The position numbers and the translations under genes were made by a program. The notes beneath the pieces were generated by a model. It was given only the letters and a program-made list of their open reading frames with translations, was not told where the DNA came from and searched no databases. 19,295 nucleotides of DNA from DTU013 sp964512095 (GTDB lineage: Bacteria; Bacillota; Clostridia; Acetivibrionales; DTU013): contig CAZEIH010000048.1 in NCBI GenBank assembly GCA_964512095.1, positions 1 to 19,295 on the forward strand. Direction: 5' to 3'. Positions 16,006 through 19,295 of this stretch are shown one piece after another (position 1 is the stretch's first letter; each line of letters starts with the position of its first letter).

Positions 16006-17424
16006 TCAGAACCTAAAATCACGGCTCCCGCCTGCGATGCTGTCAAGATTCTGCATTGCCAGCTTCTTTATCTTTTCATTTGGTATTCTTGCCATTTCCC
16101 TATGGATGAGGGCTTCACCTGCAGCTTTCGTACCAGCTGAAGCATAGTCCTCCAGATATTCCTTCAATGTCATAAGAGCATTGGGATGACAACAGTTCTG
16201 GATCTGTCCACTCTTGCAAAGGCTCATGAATCTATCGCCAGTCCTGCCCTCTCTATAGCAAGCAGTACAAAAACTGGGTATATAGTCCATTTCGATCAGC
16301 CATTTTACCACTTCGTCCAGTGTCCTTTTGTCAGAAACCTCAAACTGCTCAGATTTCTCGTCCTCAGGCTCCGGCTCACAGTATCCTCCCACACTGGTTC
16401 TGGATGCACCACTTATCTGCGACACTCCAAGATGTAGCACCCGTTCCCTGCACTCCTTACTCTCTCTGGTGGACATAATCATTCCTGTATATGGTACTGA
16501 TACGCGTATACATGCAACTATTTTAGCAAATGTATCATCATTGATTCCATTGTCAAATACGGATGGGTCAATGTCATCCGCCCTGCGAATCCTTGGAACA
16601 CTGATAGTGTGAGGGCCCACTCCGAACACTGCTTCAAGATGCTCTGCATGCATTAGCAATGCTGCAAATTCATAACGATATAACTCTAGCCCAAACAGCA
16701 CACCAAGTCCTACATCGTCTATACCGCCCTGCATTGCCCTATCCATGGCTTCTGTATGATATGCATAGTTATGCTTGGGACCAGTGGGATGTAGCCTTTC
16801 ATAGCTCTCCTTGTGGTAGGTTTCCTGAAACAAGATATAGGTACCGATGCCAGCATCCTTCAATTTTTTATAATTTTCGACAGTCGTTGCTGCTATATTG
16901 ACATTTGCACGGCGGATAGCACCATTTTTATGCTTCACGCTATAAATAGTGTCTATACATTCTAGTATATACTCAATTGGGTTGTTAACAGGATCCTCAC
17001 CAGATTCAATTGCAAGGCGCTTATGCCCCATGTCCTGAAGTGCGATGACTTCTCTGCGGATCTCTTCCTGGTTCATTTTTTTCCTGGCTATATGCTTGTT
17101 TTTCATATGATACGGACAGTAAACACAGCCATTGATACAGTAGTTTGAAAGATACAAGGGTGCAAATAAAACTATTCTATTGCCATAGAAATCCTTCTTT
17201 ATCTGTTCGGCAAGTGCATATAACTCCTTGTTCTTATCTTCCAGCTCGCAGTCTAAAAGTACTGCCGCTTCCCTGTGGGAAAGCCCTTTCCTGAGCCTTG
17301 CCTTTTCAAGTATGCTGTCAATAAGCGCAGCATTGTTTTTGTTCTTCTCAGCGTATTCCAACGTTTCAAGAACCTCGTCGTGGGAAATGAATTCTTCAGC
17401 CTTTGATGATTTTGGATTGTACAT
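16006..17424 (-). CDS. hydG: [FeFe]-hydrogenase maturase HydG (tyrosine lyase)
   Basis: A 472-residue radical SAM enzyme that cleaves tyrosine to p-cresol and yields the CO and CN ligands of the H-cluster on an iron-cysteine synthon. The radical SAM cluster motif is CINGCVYC with Cys96, Cys100 and Cys103. The C-terminal auxiliary cluster motif Cys-X2-Cys-X22-Cys is present: Cys386, Cys389 (CTACYREGRTGDRFM) and Cys412 (CCHPNAL). This separates HydG from the related thiamine enzyme ThiH. The length is typical. The ATG at 17424 follows AAAGGGG. It lies 159 bp after hydE and 148 bp before hydF; both gaps hold tandem repeats. A 6-bp hairpin (CGAGGC/GCCTCG, 17445-17461) lies just upstream. Confidence 0.97.
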   Translation of the reverse strand: MYNPKSSKAEEFISHDEVLETLEYAEKNKNNAALIDSILEKARLRKGLSHREAAVLLDCELEDKNKELYALAEQIKKDFYGNRIVLFAPLYLSNYCINGCVYCPYHMKNKHIARKKMNQEEIRREVIALQDMGHKRLAIESGEDPVNNPIEYILECIDTIYSVKHKNGAIRRANVNIAATTVENYKKLKDAGIGTYILFQETYHKESYERLHPTGPKHNYAYHTEAMDRAMQGGIDDVGLGVLFGLELYRYEFAALLMHAEHLEAVFGVGPHTISVPRIRRADDIDPSVFDNGINDDTFAKIVACIRVSVPYTGMIMSTRESKECRERVLHLGVSQISGASRTSVGGYCEPEPEDEKSEQFEVSDKRTLDEVVKWLIEMDYIPSFCTACYREGRTGDRFMSLCKSGQIQNCCHPNALMTLKEYLEDYASAGTKAAGEALIHREMARIPNEKIKKLAMQNLDSIAGGSRDFRF

Positions 17425-17518
17425 GATAAACCCCTTTCTTATAGCGAGGCCAGTCGCCTCGACACCGGGTCAGGCAGCTCTCCGTAAAGAAGCGCCGGCT
17501 TTCCCTTCAGTAATGGGA

Positions 17519-17581
17519 TCCCAAGAGACTATGCTTGACTCCCAAGAGACTATGCTTGACTCCCAAGAGACTATGCTTGAC
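17519..17581. repeat. 21-bp tandem repeat between hydE and hydG, three units
   Basis: Three exact copies of a 21-bp unit, TCCCAAGAGACTATGCTTGAC on the plus strand shown here minus its last base as TCCCAAGAGACTATGCTTGA, end three bases after the hydE stop on the operon strand. The perfect identity suggests a recent expansion. Confidence 0.9.
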
Positions 17582-17583
17582 TC

Positions 17584-18627
17584 CTAAAGGATCGATTTAT
17601 GATCTCCCCGGGATTCAACAATATGGTAACCGATACTCTCTACCCTTTTTTGTAGACAGTAACGACATTCCGCCGCTTCATCCCCGGTGCAGATTTTATT
17701 GTCATATAGCATATAGTTTTGCCTGATACTGACAGGCGACAAATTCGGCATAACAACATTTGCTCCTGCAAGTATACCAAGCTCTCGCCCTTCGGGATGT
17801 ATCGTCCCTAAAGCTGTGGTGGCCGGCAGTAAAACAGACGGCAGCATAAGCCTTATTATTGCTAGCAGAAACAAGGTAAGCTCCAATGTTCCAGCCTTCT
17901 CACCCGCAAACGGTGTTTTATGATGTGGAATAAAAGGTCCAATACCGATCATGTGGGGCTCAAATTCCTTAATAAACATCAGGTCCTCCACAAGGTTTTC
18001 AGTAGTCTGATACGGCGAACCCACCATAAATCCACAGCCGACCTGATATCCTATTTTTTTCAGGTCATACAAGCATTGCTTTCTTCTATCCGCCAGCATC
18101 CCAGTTGGATGTAGCGTACCATAATGACCAGCATTAGCCGTTTCATGACGTAGCAAATACCTGTCGGCTCCTGCATCAAAAAAGGCTTTATATGCCTCAA
18201 AGCTTTTTTCTCCTATCGAAAGTGTCAATGCACAGTCAGGATAGGCAGCTTTTATAGACCTTATTAGGTCAGTCACCCTTTCATCGGTGTAGTAGCCGTC
18301 TTCGCCGCCCTGTAGTACAAAGGTGCGAAATCCCAGATCGTATCCGCTTTTACAACATTCATGTATCTCTTCTTTTGTCAAACGGTACCTATCAGCGCAG
18401 CTATTACTTTTTCGTATGCCGCAGTAAAAACAGTCATTTTTACAATAATTTGTGAACTCAATAAGTCCTCTTATATAAATGTCATGGCCATAATTCTGTA
18501 TCCGAACTGTCCTTGCTTTTTCAAAAAGACAATCTAAAAGCGATGGGGTCCGGTTATCTATCAGAGCCTTGTACTCCTCCGGTTCAAGTGCGCCGGTGCA
18601 ATATAGCTTGTCAATGAGCTGCTCCAT
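17584..18627 (-). CDS. hydE: [FeFe]-hydrogenase maturase HydE
   Basis: A 347-residue radical SAM enzyme acting on the HydG-derived iron synthon to build the azadithiolate-bridged 2Fe precursor. The radical SAM motif is CKNDCFYC (Cys62, Cys66, Cys69 from this start). The C-terminal optional cluster motif Cys-X7-Cys-X2-Cys is present as CTGDEAAECRYC. The ATG at 18627 is preferred: it follows TGAGG with six bases of spacing, gives the usual N-terminus (MEQLIDKLY), and comes one base after the regulator stop, suggesting translational coupling. In-frame alternatives are ATG 18639 and TTG 18651, both overlapping the regulator gene. BioB-like radical SAM enzymes are excluded by the context with hydG and hydF. 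Confidence 0.96.
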   Translation of the reverse strand: MEQLIDKLYCTGALEPEEYKALIDNRTPSLLDCLFEKARTVRIQNYGHDIYIRGLIEFTNYCKNDCFYCGIRKSNSCADRYRLTKEEIHECCKSGYDLGFRTFVLQGGEDGYYTDERVTDLIRSIKAAYPDCALTLSIGEKSFEAYKAFFDAGADRYLLRHETANAGHYGTLHPTGMLADRRKQCLYDLKKIGYQVGCGFMVGSPYQTTENLVEDLMFIKEFEPHMIGIGPFIPHHKTPFAGEKAGTLELTLFLLAIIRLMLPSVLLPATTALGTIHPEGRELGILAGANVVMPNLSPVSIRQNYMLYDNKICTGDEAAECRYCLQKRVESIGYHIVESRGDHKSIL

Positions 18628-18628
18628 A

Positions 18629-18898
18629 TTATGCCTCATTTCCCGGCTCAAACGAAACCTTCGAATAAGCGGCTTTTGTGCTTACGCCAGGCAGTTTTCC
18701 AAGCTTTCCGGAAAGAGCACTGATTATGTCGTTTGGCGCGTCCATTGCAATACTTATAATGCTGATTCCTTTATCACGGTAAGGGATGCCCATTCTGCCG
18801 ATAATATACTCGCCATAATTATGCAGTACACCGTTTAGCTTCTCAACAGATTCGTCGTTCTCAACTATAATCCCAATAATAGCGACTCGTGTTTCCAT
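18629..18898 (-). CDS. Iron-only hydrogenase system regulator, TM1266 family
   Basis: An 89-residue small cytoplasmic protein of the TM1266-like family, a ferredoxin-like/ACT-type fold similar to the NikR C-terminal domain, found beside [FeFe]-hydrogenase maturation genes. Characteristic stretches are RVAIIGIIVEN at the N-terminus, LHNYGEYIIGRMGIPYRDKGISIISI in the middle and GKLGKLPGVSTKAAYSK near the end. Its proposed role is regulation, but the ligand and mechanism are not established, and no DNA-binding domain is seen. The ATG at 18898 follows AAGGGAG; an upstream in-frame start at 18955 lacks a ribosome site and would begin in the repeat. It is the first gene of the hyd operon and runs directly into hydE. 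Confidence 0.9.
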   Translation of the reverse strand: METRVAIIGIIVENDESVEKLNGVLHNYGEYIIGRMGIPYRDKGISIISIAMDAPNDIISALSGKLGKLPGVSTKAAYSKVSFEPGNEA

Positions 18899-18953
18899 AT
18901 TTGCTCCCTTCTCAATACAAATCTTCTTAATACCAATTTGCACCTCCACCAGC

Positions 18954-19055
18954 AAGTCAATTCGCTTCGCTCAGGGGTCAGGTGGAGGCTAAACTCCACC
19001 TGAACATGGAAGTTAATGACCTATAGAGGTCAGTGTCTTCTGAATAGATAAATAA
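18954..19055 (+). repeat. Dispersed structured repeat, copy 4 (deleted form)
   Basis: Fourth copy, about 23 bp shorter because the segment between GTTAAT and GACCTA is missing. Hairpin A is perfect (10 bp), and hairpin B is TGACCT-atag-AGGTCA. It lies between the leader terminator and the first gene of the hyd operon. Confidence 0.8.
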
Positions 19056-19192
19056 AAAAGCGCCCGAAAGGCGCAATATCTCATAAACAAACTATGTTTA
19101 TCGCTGTGCCTTTCACCTTATAGCTGTGTATTCGGTGTCAGATGCAATTGTTTAATAGTGCTTTGTCCAAAGATCATTTCTCAAGACTCAGC
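19054..19192 (-). ncRNA. Leader RNA or small RNA upstream of the hyd operon
   Basis: A transcript of about 140 nt is predicted from the promoter at 19199-19227 to the terminator at 19060-19074 and its U-run. It contains no long open frame. Internal segment UGAAAGGC (minus strand, around 19108-19115) can pair with GCCUUUCG of the terminator stem and loop, so two exclusive folds are possible. It could be an attenuator or riboswitch for the hyd genes, or an independent small RNA. It matches no known class that I can recognise. Confidence 0.45.
19060..19074 (-). terminator. Intrinsic terminator in the hyd leader
   Basis: On the minus strand GCGCC-TTTCG-GGCGC forms a 5-bp GC-rich hairpin followed at once by six T (19059-19054) and ATTTAT. 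This is a textbook intrinsic terminator. It lies about 160 bp before the first hyd gene, downstream of a good promoter. Confidence 0.8.
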
Positions 19193-19198
19193 AAATTA

Positions 19199-19227
19199 AT
19201 TTTATACCATTGTCTAACGTTTGTCAA
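19199..19227 (-). promoter_or_regulatory. Sigma-A-type promoter for leader / hyd operon
   Basis: On the minus strand, a perfect -35 TTGACA (19227-19222), a 17-bp spacer and -10 TAAAAT (19204-19199), with a TG two bases before the overlapping TATAAA. This is the best promoter in the window. Its -35 is covered by the Rex-like site. Confidence 0.75.
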
Positions 19228-19238
19228 TTAAATAACAA
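19221..19238. promoter_or_regulatory. Candidate Rex operator at the hyd promoter
   Basis: Plus strand TTGTCAA-TTAA-ATAACAA matches TTGTTAA-N4-TTAACAA at 12 of 14 fixed positions with the exact spacer. It overlaps the -35 box of the hyd leader promoter, so binding would block RNA polymerase. Together with the adhE site it suggests shared NADH/NAD+ control of ethanol and hydrogen formation. Confidence 0.55.
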
Positions 19239-19240
19239 TC

Positions 19241-19295
19241 CTTTCTCTCGACTTTCTCTCGACTTTCTCTCGACTTTCTCTCGACTTTCTCTCGA
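19241..19295. repeat. 11-bp tandem repeat at the window edge, at least five units
   Basis: Five exact copies of CTTTCTCTCGA run to the last base of the window, so the array probably continues. It begins two bases beyond the Rex-like site of the hyd promoter. Confidence 0.9.

Noticed and set aside
3928..19055. The four dispersed repeats as a CRISPR-like array
   Set aside because: Copies are thousands of bases apart, about 100-130 bp long and without spacers or cas genes.
19075..19192. Resemblance of the hyd leader to a T-box (AAGGTG...GCG) or a cyclic-di-GMP (GGAC-AAAGC) element
   Set aside because: Only short stretches agree; the T-box core is interrupted, the length is too short and the other conserved parts of either class are missing.

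Overview
The window looks like chromosome of an anaerobic, probably spore-forming member of the Clostridia. The signs are a bifunctional AdhE, an [FeFe]-hydrogenase maturation set (HydE, HydG, HydF with the TM1266-type regulator), a spore-photolyase-like radical SAM protein, GGAGG-type ribosome binding sites, frequent GTG/TTG starts and moderately low GC. The hydrogenase structural gene itself is not in the window, and no tRNA, rRNA, CRISPR array or transposase gene was found.

Layout. 1-3923 (+): adhE, a small-molecule-kinase-like (APH fold) gene and a thioredoxin-like [2Fe-2S] protein, probably one operon, with a Rex-like operator before adhE. 4125-7957 (-): an MFS exporter followed by an orphan FtsX/MacB-type permease. 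8295-9602 (+): a GMP synthase whose glutaminase domain has decayed, followed by a 12-bp minisatellite and a broken vanZ-like gene. 10286-13216: truA (-), queG (+) and a radical SAM protein (-). 13491-14141 (+): a cupin with a Tyr/Pro/Met/Asn-rich, coat-like N-terminus. 14376-19227 (-): the hydrogenase maturation operon in the order regulator, hydE, hydG, hydF. It is preceded by a sigma-A-type promoter, a Rex-like operator, and a short leader RNA ending in an intrinsic terminator, and it is closed by a strong terminator.

How the genes fit together. AdhE reduces acetyl-CoA to ethanol using NADH, and [FeFe]-hydrogenase disposes of reductant as H2. Both promoters carry an 18-bp site matching the Rex consensus at 12 of 14 positions, so both electron sinks may respond together to the NADH/NAD+ ratio.

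Most unusual features. (1) A 270-bp insertion of thirty 9-bp units inside hydF, between GTPase motifs G4 and G5. (2) A GMP synthase without the glutaminase Cys/His/Glu residues. (3) A leader RNA before the hyd operon that can form competing terminator and antiterminator pairings. (4) Four copies, all in one orientation, of a structured intergenic repeat of about 125 bp. (5) Seven short tandem arrays with units of 7 to 21 bp, four of them in or beside the hyd operon, plus two palindromic REP-like elements. The window is therefore rich in slippage-prone and palindromic DNA placed around ordinary metabolic genes.
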